Of a stretch of 64,000 bases of DNA, positions 50,050 to 56,654 are shown piece after piece. Numbering within the stretch: position 1 is the first letter of the stretch; each line of letters starts with the position of its first letter. The stretch is taken from the NCBI GenBank assembly GCA_021779935.1, contig JAJXZT010000001.1:243244-307243 (forward strand), written 5' to 3'. Below the pieces are notes generated by a model. It was not told the DNA's origin, made no database searches, and worked only from the letters and a program-made list of their open reading frames with translations. The translations under genes were made by a program, and so were the position numbers. Source of the stretch: Acidobacteriota bacterium (GTDB taxonomy: Bacteria > Acidobacteriota > Terriglobia > Terriglobales > Acidobacteriaceae).

Positions 50050-51123
50050 ATGCAGCTCGCCTTGCTGGGCTGGGACCAGACGTTCTCGGCCGATTTCGCC
50101 TCTTATTCCTGTGCCGGTCTCACTGCCGGACGCGTCATCCTGCAGCACAATCACATCTTCACCGTTGTTACGGAAGCCGGGGAGATTAACGCGCAAGTTT
50201 CCGGTCGCCTGCGCCATGAATCCATGTCGGCTGACAAACTGCCCGCGGTTGGCGACTGGGTCGCGCTCCACTTGTCCCCGGGAGGCGGCAACGCGCTGAT
50301 TCATGCGGTACTGCCGCGGCGCAGCAAGTTCTCGCGCAAGCAGGCCGGTCGTGCCACGCGCGAACAGGTTGTAGCCGCCAATGTCGACACAGTGTTTCTC
50401 GTCGTCGGCATGGACAACGATTTCAGCCCTCGGCGCGTGGAACGTTACCTGGCCGCCGCGTGGGAAAGCGGCGCCGCGCCCGTGGTCATTCTCAACAAAC
50501 TTGATCTTTGTGCCGACCCCATCGCTCGCGTGGCAGCCATCGAGGAAGTCGCCCCAGCGGTTCCGGTTCACGCCATCAGCGCCCTGCGTGGCGACAACCT
50601 GGATGCGGCTGCCGCGTATTGTGTTTCGCGCCGCACCGTGGCGCTGCTGGGGTCGTCCGGCGTGGGAAAGTCCACGCTGATCAACACTCTGCTCGGCGGC
50701 GATCTCCTCGCTACAGCGGCCGTCCGCCAGAAGGACAGCCGGGGACGCCATACCACTACGCACCGCGAACTCATCTTTCTGCCCGATGGTGGCATGGTGA
50801 TCGACACTCCCGGATTGCGCGAATTGCAGTTGTGGGAAGCCGATGAAGGAATCCAGGTTACATTTGACGAAATCGAGACTCTGGCCCGGGGATGCCGCTT
50901 CCGCGACTGCCGTCATCAGAACGAGCCCGGCTGCGCTGTGCGTGCCGCCGTCGAAGCCGGTGAACTTCCACCGGATCGTCTCGCCAGCATGCACAAACTG
51001 CAGAAGGAACTCGCGTGGTTCGATCGCCAGCACGATCAGCTCGCAGCCATCGAGGAGAAGCGCCGCTGGAAGGCAATCCACAAGTCGGCAAAGCGGTTCT
51101 ATCAGGATGATGGCGGGAGCTGA
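50050..51123 (+). CDS. rsgA: ribosome small subunit-dependent GTPase A
   Basis: A 357-residue circularly permuted GTPase that helps mature the 30S subunit. An N-terminal OB-fold domain (about 1-90) is followed by the permuted motifs: NKLDL (G4), then GSSGVGKSTLIN (G1), GRHTTTHRE (G2) and DTPGLREL (G3). The C-terminal zinc site reads CRFRDCRHQNEPGC. ATG 50050 has GGGAG 7 bases upstream; the frame open to 49936 is not used. Confidence 0.95.
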   Translation: MQLALLGWDQTFSADFASYSCAGLTAGRVILQHNHIFTVVTEAGEINAQVSGRLRHESMSADKLPAVGDWVALHLSPGGGNALIHAVLPRRSKFSRKQAGRATREQVVAANVDTVFLVVGMDNDFSPRRVERYLAAAWESGAAPVVILNKLDLCADPIARVAAIEEVAPAVPVHAISALRGDNLDAAAAYCVSRRTVALLGSSGVGKSTLINTLLGGDLLATAAVRQKDSRGRHTTTHRELIFLPDGGMVIDTPGLRELQLWEADEGIQVTFDEIETLARGCRFRDCRHQNEPGCAVRAAVEAGELPPDRLASMHKLQKELAWFDRQHDQLAAIEEKRRWKAIHKSAKRFYQDDGGS

Positions 51124-51210
51124 GAGCGGAGATGTAACAGGGCTTCCACCAGCTTTTTTCCCAATCGGGAACTCTCTGCCTCTGCCTAGCCCACATTTTC
51201 CTCTTTTTAA

Positions 51211-51254
51211 TGTCACTTTCGTGACTCAATAGTCATCAAAGTGTCATATTGACT
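51211..51254. promoter_or_regulatory. cluster of three short palindromes before the rubrerythrin gene
   Basis: GTCAC/GTGAC with TTTC between, TGACT/AGTCA with CAAT between, and GTCA/TGAC with TAT between lie within 44 bases. The repeated TGAC half-site suggests a regulator-binding region about 70-110 bases before the ATG. Confidence 0.4.
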
Positions 51255-51324
51255 CAAGCTTCGCTTCGAGTCTCGCCATGGCCACTGCCGCCACGGTAAA
51301 AACCTTTTTGATAGGAGACTTACA

Positions 51325-51942
51325 ATGTCCCGTTTCTTGCGTTCCGCAGTCCTCTCGCTGCTGGCAATTTTTGTTGCATCCAGCGCCTTTGCCGCCGGGT
51401 CGGCCACCACTCTCAAGAACCTCCAGACCGCCTTCAACGGCGAGAGCAACGCCCACGCCCGTTACCTTGCCTTCGCCAAGCAGGCCGACAAGGAAGGCTA
51501 CGGCCAGGTTGCCAGCCTCTTCCGCGCCGCTGCCCGTGCCGAGGCTGTCCACGCCGCCAACCATGCCGTCGTCATCAAGAAGCTTGGCGGCACCCCGGAA
51601 GCCAAAATCGAGACGCCTGACGTCAAGACCACCCGCGAGAACCTCCAGGCCGCCATCAAGGGTGAAACCTACGAGCGCGACCAGATGTATCCCGAATTCC
51701 TCAAGCAAGCTCGCGCCGTCGCCAACAAGGACGCCATCCAGACATTCAACTACGCCAAGTCGGCTGAGACCGAGCACGCGCGCCTCTACACCGAGGCCCT
51801 CAACAATCTGGATACTCTAAAGGGCTCAAAGAACCGCGCCTATTTCGTCTGTCCCACTTGCGGCAACACCGTCGTCAAAATTGACTTTGCCAAGTGCCCC
51901 GTCTGCTTCACCGAGAAGGAAAAATACGAGACCGTGTCGTAG
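51325..51942 (+). CDS. exported rubrerythrin (full ligand set)
   Basis: The 205-residue precursor has a Sec-type signal peptide (1-23, SSAFAAG). The ferritin-like di-iron domain carries NGESNAHARY, ARAEAVHAANH, KGETYERDQMYPEF and AKSAETEHARLY, i.e. all expected Glu and His ligands. A C-terminal rubredoxin-like domain has CPTC and CPVC. Rubrerythrins reduce peroxide; most known ones are cytoplasmic, so export is unusual. It is followed by DUF2231 and a second rubrerythrin. Confidence 0.92.
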   Translation: MSRFLRSAVLSLLAIFVASSAFAAGSATTLKNLQTAFNGESNAHARYLAFAKQADKEGYGQVASLFRAAARAEAVHAANHAVVIKKLGGTPEAKIETPDVKTTRENLQAAIKGETYERDQMYPEFLKQARAVANKDAIQTFNYAKSAETEHARLYTEALNNLDTLKGSKNRAYFVCPTCGNTVVKIDFAKCPVCFTEKEKYETVS

Positions 51943-51955
51943 CCGCACCAGTTCC

Positions 51956-51986
51956 GCCATCGCCGGTCACACGCCGGCGATGGCAT
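51956..51986 (+). terminator. hairpin downstream of the rubrerythrin gene
   Basis: GCCATCGCCGG and CCGGCGATGGC pair perfectly around TCACACG, but only ATACTTGATC follows, so termination is uncertain. Confidence 0.45.
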
Positions 51987-52015
51987 ACTTGATCTCTATA
52001 TATTGAGAGGTGTCT

Positions 52016-52555
52016 ATGTTTCATTTTCCGCCGATGCCATCGTGGGACGGACTCCACCCGTTAATTGTGCACTTCCCCATCGCACTGCTTCTTGTCGTGC
52101 CCATCTTCCTTCTCATCGCCATCTTCCTTAAGCAGGATCGCGGCCGCGCGTTTCTTATCTCCGCTTTTCTACTCCTCGCCATTGGGACGTTCTCTGTCTT
52201 CATGGCCGTCCGCACCGGCGAAGCCGCCGGCAAACTCGCCGACCGAACGCCGCAAATCAACGCCGTCCTCGAGAATCACGAAAAGCTGGCTGAAAATACG
52301 CGCACCCTCTTCGGATCGCTCACCCTGTTGCTCGCCATCGTCCTCGTCGTGCCCAATTTCCTTGGACGCCCCGAGCCCCGCCCTGCCTATGTCGGCTCGC
52401 TCATCGTCTATCTGCTGCTGTATTCCATGGGCATCATGGCGTTGGTCAACACGGCTCATAATGGCGGTCGCCTCGTCCATGAATTCGGCGTTCATTCGCT
52501 CATCGCCCCAACCACCACTGGCCCCGCGCCCACCGATACCGGCGACGGCGAATAG
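52016..52555 (+). CDS. DUF2231 membrane protein
   Basis: The 179-residue protein has four TM helices (about residues 15-37, 45-65, 98-117 and 124-148). It opens with HPLIVHFPIALL, the DUF2231 signature. His residues in TM1 and in NTAHNGGRLVHEFG resemble possible haem ligands. Its placement between two exported rubrerythrins suggests a membrane redox partner, an inference from context. ATG 52016 has GAGAGG upstream; GTG 52010 is an alternative. Confidence 0.85.
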   Translation: MFHFPPMPSWDGLHPLIVHFPIALLLVVPIFLLIAIFLKQDRGRAFLISAFLLLAIGTFSVFMAVRTGEAAGKLADRTPQINAVLENHEKLAENTRTLFGSLTLLLAIVLVVPNFLGRPEPRPAYVGSLIVYLLLYSMGIMALVNTAHNGGRLVHEFGVHSLIAPTTTGPAPTDTGDGE

Positions 52556-52567
52556 CCCAGGCTGTTT

Positions 52568-52677
52568 AGGGTGGGGGATAGATAACTCCGTCTCTTCGTG
52601 CCCTACCCTTCTCGTGTGCTTTCCGCGAGAGGGTGGGGGCGTTGATTTTGCTTTTCGCTCAGCAGCTCAGCAGCTTC
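52568..52677. repeat. palindromic family II repeat, copy 1
   Basis: About 108 bases are shared with 53524-53632, including GATAACTCCGTC and CTTCGTGCCCTAC, a CCCTACCCTTCTCG / CGAGAGGGTGGGG inverted repeat, then GATTTTGCTTTTCGCTCAGC and CAGCTCAGCAGCTT. Confidence 0.7.
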
Positions 52678-52784
52678 TTTTTCCTTCCCACTTCGAAACC
52701 GCCGCTTCACATTTCTGTGCAATCTCTCTCGTCACGTGTCACGTTACGCTAGACGATTGGCACAATGCCCATAGGAGGGATCTT

Positions 52785-53402
52785 ATGAAGCGCTTTTCTC
52801 TTTGCGTCGCCCTCGTTCTTCTCGTCGCGTTTCTTACGACGCCCGTCGCGGCCGCCGCTCCCACCGACACCCTGCGCAATCTCGCCGGAGCCTACAATCG
52901 CGAGCTCAACGCCAACGCCCAGTTCACTGCCTGGGCCCTGCAGGCCGACAAGGAGGGCTATGGTGAAGTCGCCAGCCTCTTCCGCGCTCTCGCCCGCGCC
53001 GAGCAGATCCACGCCGACTCGCTTCAGGTTCTTCTGAAGAAAGCCGCCGCCAAGCCCATGGTCAAGATTCTCAAGCCCGTCGTTGGCAGCACCCAGAACA
53101 ATGTCCGCTCCGCCGTCTTCGTTGAGAATGAGCTTCGTGATGTCATCTACCCGCGCGCCGTCAAGCAGGCCGCGATCGACAAGGACACGACGGCTCTTGA
53201 CCTCCTCACCCGCCTCAAAAATGTCGAGGCCACGCACGCGCGCCTGCTCGCCTTCACCTCTGCGCACCTCACCAGTCTTAGCGGCTCCCGTGGCCGCGCC
53301 TACTACGTCTGCCCCGACTGCGGCTATGTCAGCGACAAGCCGGACTTCGCCAAGTGCGCCATCTGTCCCGCACCCCGAGGAAAATTCATCACCGTCTCTT
53401 AA
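52785..53402 (+). CDS. exported rubrerythrin-like protein with a missing di-iron ligand
   Basis: The 205-residue precursor has a signal peptide (1-24, TTPVAAAAP) and is a paralogue of the protein at 51325. It keeps NRELNANAQF, ARAEQIHADSL and KNVEATHARLL. Where the paralogue has GETYERD, this protein has VENELRD, so the second Glu (rubrerythrin E97 position) is Leu. The C-terminal rubredoxin-like part has CPDC and CAIC. Peroxidase activity is therefore doubtful. AGGAGG precedes ATG 52785; the frame open to 52065 belongs to another gene's shadow. Confidence 0.9.
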   Translation: MKRFSLCVALVLLVAFLTTPVAAAAPTDTLRNLAGAYNRELNANAQFTAWALQADKEGYGEVASLFRALARAEQIHADSLQVLLKKAAAKPMVKILKPVVGSTQNNVRSAVFVENELRDVIYPRAVKQAAIDKDTTALDLLTRLKNVEATHARLLAFTSAHLTSLSGSRGRAYYVCPDCGYVSDKPDFAKCAICPAPRGKFITVS

Positions 53403-53427
53403 CCGCTCTGCGTGAAGACGCAAAGTA

Positions 53428-53463
53428 CCCCATTCAAGCCGCCTCGCTTGAGTGGGGTTTTTT
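53428..53463 (+). terminator. family I palindrome acting as intrinsic terminator
   Basis: CCCCATTCAAGC and GCTTGAGTGGGG pair around CGCCTC and are followed directly by TTTTTT, 26 bases after the rubrerythrin stop codon. This copy is a textbook terminator and shows what the family can do. Confidence 0.9.
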
Positions 53464-53523
53464 GTTTTGATTTTGTGTTGATTTTGCTTCTTGCGCGAGT
53501 GTCCCATCCAGAGCATAGCGAAG

Positions 53524-53645
53524 GGTGGGATAGATAACTCCGTCGCTTCGTGCCCTACTCTTCTCGCGCACCGTTCGCCAGGGGGTAGGATTGTTGATGT
53601 TGCTTTTCGCTCAGCAACTCAGCAGCTTGAGTAGCTCGGCAGCTC
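53524..53645. repeat. palindromic family II repeat, copy 2, with AGCAGCTCAG units
   Basis: Nearly the same order as copy 1: GATAACTCCGTC, CTTCGTGCCCTACTCTTCTC, GCGC centre, GGGGGTAGG, then TTGATGTTGCTTTTCGCTCA and CTCAGCAGCTTGAGTAGCTC. Confidence 0.7.
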
Positions 53646-53647
53646 CT

Positions 53648-54283
53648 TCACTCCACCGGTTCCACCACCACCCGCATCCCTTTGTTCAGGTTGATCGGTT
53701 TATCTTTCGACACAAAGAAGGCCGCGCCGCTCGGAGCACGCACCAGCAACACTCCCTTCAAACGCGGTATCGGTTGCGGAACAATCGTCTGGTCTTCCTG
53801 CCGACAGTTCCCGGAATCTCCCATCATGTCACTCATCGGGGAACCGTCTCGCCATCCACCGAGTGCCACTCGTCCCCACGGCCTCCTCGCGAAACATCCC
53901 AGTGAGGTGCCTCTCTCGTGCACCCTCAGCACCGTCACCACCTCTCCCACCACGTATCCGCGCATCGCCACGCTTCCGCCTCGCCACCGCGCGCGGTTCA
54001 CCGTCACCCCCAGGATTGACGGCTTTCCCTTCGTCCCCTTTTCCGACACGAACACCTTTCCCAGCAGCGTCGCGCCTCTCGGCACCACTTTCCCCTGCTC
54101 CAGGAACGCTTCGTGCAGCTTCAGGCGCACTTTCTGTCCCGGCAATGCCTTGCCTGAACGCACGCCTCCGCGCATCTCAGCTACAATGCCCGGTTTCGGC
54201 GTTTGCAGTTGAGACGGAGTAATCCCCTGCGCTCCGCAGGCCGTCGCGCACAGCAATATCGATGGAAGTAGTCTGGCCGCCAT
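53648..54283 (-). CDS. exported hypothetical protein
   Basis: The 211-residue precursor has a short signal peptide (1-19, LLCATACGAQG). The mature part is beta-rich and Gly/Val/Lys-rich, with LKLHEAFLEQGKVVPRGATLLGKVFV recalling conjugal TraB/TrbI-type or DUF surface domains, but no family is assigned. An Asp/Gly/Met stretch interrupts the C-terminal third. ACAGGAG precedes the ATG. It is separated by 196 bases from the next upstream gene. Confidence 0.72.
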   Translation of the reverse strand: MAARLLPSILLCATACGAQGITPSQLQTPKPGIVAEMRGGVRSGKALPGQKVRLKLHEAFLEQGKVVPRGATLLGKVFVSEKGTKGKPSILGVTVNRARWRGGSVAMRGYVVGEVVTVLRVHERGTSLGCFARRPWGRVALGGWRDGSPMSDMMGDSGNCRQEDQTIVPQPIPRLKGVLLVRAPSGAAFFVSKDKPINLNKGMRVVVEPVE

Positions 54284-54479
54284 TCCACGCTCCTGTATCC
54301 ATACTTATGAATCCAGAGTGGAGCGAAATGAATATCCCCAGTTCGGCGGATTGTGCCCCGGATGCATTCGCAAATCAACCCGCGCTTACGTGGCGCGGCA
54401 TTTCCGTGCATGGCGCGCAAGTGCCCGTCTGCAATCGCATATGTCGATGTATTTGTAAGGTGGGTTTACTTCTCTTCGT

Positions 54480-55340
54480 TCACTGCCCTGCGGACAATGC
54501 CCTGCGCATCGCTTCCCGTCTCCGTGACGGCAGCTTTTTCAGCGCGTATTTCGCCAGTGCTTCATACACTTCCTTTTCCGCCGGAGTCCTTTTCAGCGCC
54601 CGTGCATGCCTTGCAATTGTCTCCACGTCGCCGCGCACCAGTGGCCCGCTGAATGCCGCCGCTCCGCCCCGTTCCAGGTAGTTCTCCACCGTCCGCAGCA
54701 CGATCGGGCCCATCACCTTCCGCAGGTCCCGGCGTTTCAACCCCGCGGTCGCGCCCACTTCTTCCGCCGCCGTCAACTCCGCCACCAGCATCGGCGAGAG
54801 CAGCGCTCCGAACGCGTGATACAGCGCTTTCTCTTCCTTGCGAATCCGCGACACATGCCCGTCCAGGCTCTTCACCAACTGTGAAACCGCTGCCGCGGCC
54901 TTCGCATTGCCCTCCACCGTAAACCACACTCCACGCAGCTCCGGAGCCTCCCCCGCCACAAACGTCATCATCGGATGCACGCTCGCCGTCGCCGCGCCGC
55001 GTCTTCGCAGAGCATCCAGCGCATCGCTCGCCAGTGCTCCGCTCGAATGCACAACAATCTTTCCTTCCCACTTCCGCGTCTCGGCCAGTTCCTTTGCACA
55101 ACGCGCAATTTCTCCGTCCGGAACCGCCAGCCAGATCACGTCTGCATCCAGCTTTGCCTGCGCCATGGTGCGCGACATCGCACCCGACTTCCGTGCCAGC
55201 CGTCTTCCTCGCCCACGCGAACTCCCACTCGCCCGCGTTACGATCTCTCGTATCTCATACCCTGCGCGTTGCAGCATTGCGGCCATGCCATTGGCCAGCG
55301 CACCCGCTCCTACAAAGCTGATTGTCATCCTTGCTTTCAC
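54480..55340 (-). CDS. Rossmann-fold/DUF2520 protein
   Basis: The 286-residue product has an N-terminal NAD(P)-binding motif SFVGAGALANGMA and an all-helical C-terminal DUF2520 domain (ALYHAFGALLSPMLVAELTAAEE...GPIVLRTVENYL), as in ketopantoate- or F420-dependent oxidoreductase-like proteins. VHSSGAL and SVHPMMTF are characteristic of the family. GTG 55340 is preferred because TAGACT ends 6 bases upstream; ATG 55328 is an alternative. It is divergent from the NUDIX gene. Confidence 0.88.
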   Translation of the reverse strand: MKARMTISFVGAGALANGMAAMLQRAGYEIREIVTRASGSSRGRGRRLARKSGAMSRTMAQAKLDADVIWLAVPDGEIARCAKELAETRKWEGKIVVHSSGALASDALDALRRRGAATASVHPMMTFVAGEAPELRGVWFTVEGNAKAAAAVSQLVKSLDGHVSRIRKEEKALYHAFGALLSPMLVAELTAAEEVGATAGLKRRDLRKVMGPIVLRTVENYLERGGAAAFSGPLVRGDVETIARHARALKRTPAEKEVYEALAKYALKKLPSRRREAMRRALSAGQ

Positions 55341-55346
55341 CCGCGC

Positions 55347-55352
55347 AGTCTA
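55347..55352 (-). promoter_or_regulatory. -10 box of a predicted leaderless promoter (DUF2520)
   Basis: TAGACT on the minus strand ends 6 bases before the GTG at 55340. Confidence 0.4.
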
Positions 55353-55416
55353 CCACCCGCTCTCCTCTCGCGGCCAATCGCGCGAATCCCTCATTTTCCC
55401 GTTTCGCCGTTTCCTC

Positions 55417-55422
55417 TATAGT
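55417..55422 (+). promoter_or_regulatory. -10 box of a predicted leaderless promoter (NUDIX)
   Basis: TATAGT ends 6 bases before the ATG at 55429; the gap GTCTTC contains no ribosome-binding site. Confidence 0.5.
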
Positions 55423-55428
55423 GTCTTC

Positions 55429-56004
55429 ATGGCCGACAAAAAATCCGCGTCTCCATCCGATGCTCGCATTCTCAGTTCCCGCGTCGTCTACCGCTCGCGG
55501 GTTTTCAACGTGACCTCTTCGCAGGTCGTCGAACCCGGTGGCGTTCGCGCCCGTCGCGACATCATTCGTCATCCCGGTTCCGTCGTCATTCTTCCCCTCG
55601 ATGAAACCCGCGCCGAGCCGCGTGTCCTTCTCATTCGGCAATACCGTTTCGCCGCCGGCAAATCTCTCTGGGAAATTCCCGCCGGACGCATCGATGCCGG
55701 CGAAACTCCTCTTGCTGCCGCTCGTCGCGAGCTCATCGAAGAGACCGGCTTCTCCGCCAGCGAATGGAAACGCGTCCTCTTCTACTACCCCAGCCCCGGC
55801 TTCCTCGACGAAACCATGTCCATCTTTCTCGCTCGCGGACTGCAACGCGGCAAGGCTCATCCCGAGGAAGATGAACGCATCTCCAGCCGCTTCTTCCCCC
55901 TCTCTCGTGCCATACAACTTGTCATGGAAAATAAAATTCAGGACGGCAAGGCAATTTCCGGCATCTTATGGCTGTCTCGGAAATTTCGTCGGGATGCGAT
56001 ATAG
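55429..56004 (+). CDS. NUDIX hydrolase, ADP-ribose pyrophosphatase type
   Basis: The 191-residue enzyme has the complete Nudix box: residues 87-109 begin GRIDAGE and end RRELIEETGF, matching GX5EX7REUXEEXGU. RQYRFAAGKSLWEIPAG before it and SPGFLDETMSIFLARGL after it are typical of ADP-ribose/NDP-sugar hydrolases. It would recycle ADP-ribose. The ATG at 55429 follows a leaderless -10 box; the long open frame upstream (from 54838) is an antisense shadow. Confidence 0.92.
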   Translation: MADKKSASPSDARILSSRVVYRSRVFNVTSSQVVEPGGVRARRDIIRHPGSVVILPLDETRAEPRVLLIRQYRFAAGKSLWEIPAGRIDAGETPLAAARRELIEETGFSASEWKRVLFYYPSPGFLDETMSIFLARGLQRGKAHPEEDERISSRFFPLSRAIQLVMENKIQDGKAISGILWLSRKFRRDAI

Positions 56005-56302
56005 TTATTGCTCCCAGACGTGATCGTCGTGTCGGGACAATTTGATAACGTGCGTATCGCAGTAACGCGATTCATTCGCAATGAATTGCTCGCAAACCGG
56101 CTCCCAGAGCGGGTTTACGCTGCGTGCCGCGTTGACAAGCGCCATCGTTGGGAGGACAATCCTCGGGTCAGGCCGCCGCGGATTCCCTCAGCCCAGGTTC
56201 AGCGACCCAGCAAGGCAACTGATCCAACGGCATCGGGCACCACGTTTCAGCCGGCCTGCTGGCACTTTATTGCCGGTAGCAAGTTGCACGGAGGAACTGC
56301 AA
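56005..56302 (+). other. non-coding stretch: csp promoter and leader
   Basis: The 298 bases contain a sigma-70 promoter at 56132-56160 and a leader of about 136 nt with several GC-rich inverted segments. No gene was seen. Confidence 0.55.
56132..56160 (+). promoter_or_regulatory. sigma-70-type promoter of the cold-shock gene
   Basis: TTGACA and GACAAT are 17 bases apart. Transcription from about 56167 gives the long leader usual for cold-shock mRNAs. Confidence 0.65.
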
Positions 56303-56512
56303 GTGTCTCGTCTAATCGGAACCGTCAAGTGGTTTAACAACGCTAAAGGATTCGGGTTCATCGGCCGTGAAGACGGCCCCGACGTTTTCGTTCATTACAC
56401 CGCCATCACTTCTGAAGGCTACAAGAGTCTCCAGGAAGGCGACCGCGTGGAATTCGAAATCGTGGAAGGTCAGAAGGGTCCACAAGCAGGCAACGTAATG
56501 AAGTTGCAGTAA
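56303..56512 (+). CDS. cold-shock domain protein
   Basis: The 69-residue single-domain CspA-type RNA/DNA chaperone starts at GTG with GGAGG 8 bases upstream. RNP1 is KGFGFIG (near residue 15) and RNP2 is VFVHYTAI, with the usual aromatic residue GTVKWFN in strand 1. [15 protein letters not shown] ends the fold. A long leader and terminator make it a single-gene unit. Confidence 0.95.
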   Translation: MSRLIGTVKWFNNAKGFGFIGREDGPDVFVHYTAITSEGYKSLQEGDRVEFEIVEGQKGPQAGNVMKLQ

Positions 56513-56551
56513 TCGAATTCCTCCGCTGGAATTCTCACTCTGTTGAGCGGA

Positions 56552-56590
56552 AACCCCGGCCCACTCGCGGCTGGGGTTCCTTTCTTCTCC
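56552..56590 (+). terminator. intrinsic terminator of the cold-shock gene
   Basis: AACCCCGGCC and GGCTGGGGTT pair (one wobble) around CACTCGC and are followed by CCTTTCTTCT. Confidence 0.8.
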
Positions 56591-56642
56591 TCGCGCCAGT
56601 CTGCCCCTGCTCTTCCCGCTTTTTCTGTCGCCTCAATCCCGC

Positions 56643-56648
56643 TACACT
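56643..56648 (+). promoter_or_regulatory. -10 box of a predicted leaderless promoter (polX)
   Basis: TACACT ends 6 bases before the GTG start codon at 56655. Confidence 0.5.
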
Positions 56649-56654
56649 CTCCCT

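Noticed and set aside
51956..51986. Perfect hairpin as a riboswitch or small RNA
   Set aside because: It is short, directly after a stop codon, and lacks any further structure; a weak terminator or mRNA-stabilising hairpin is simpler.
52758..52775. TGGCACAATGCC as a possible sigma-54 site before the second rubrerythrin
   Set aside because: The -12 GC element is missing at the correct distance.
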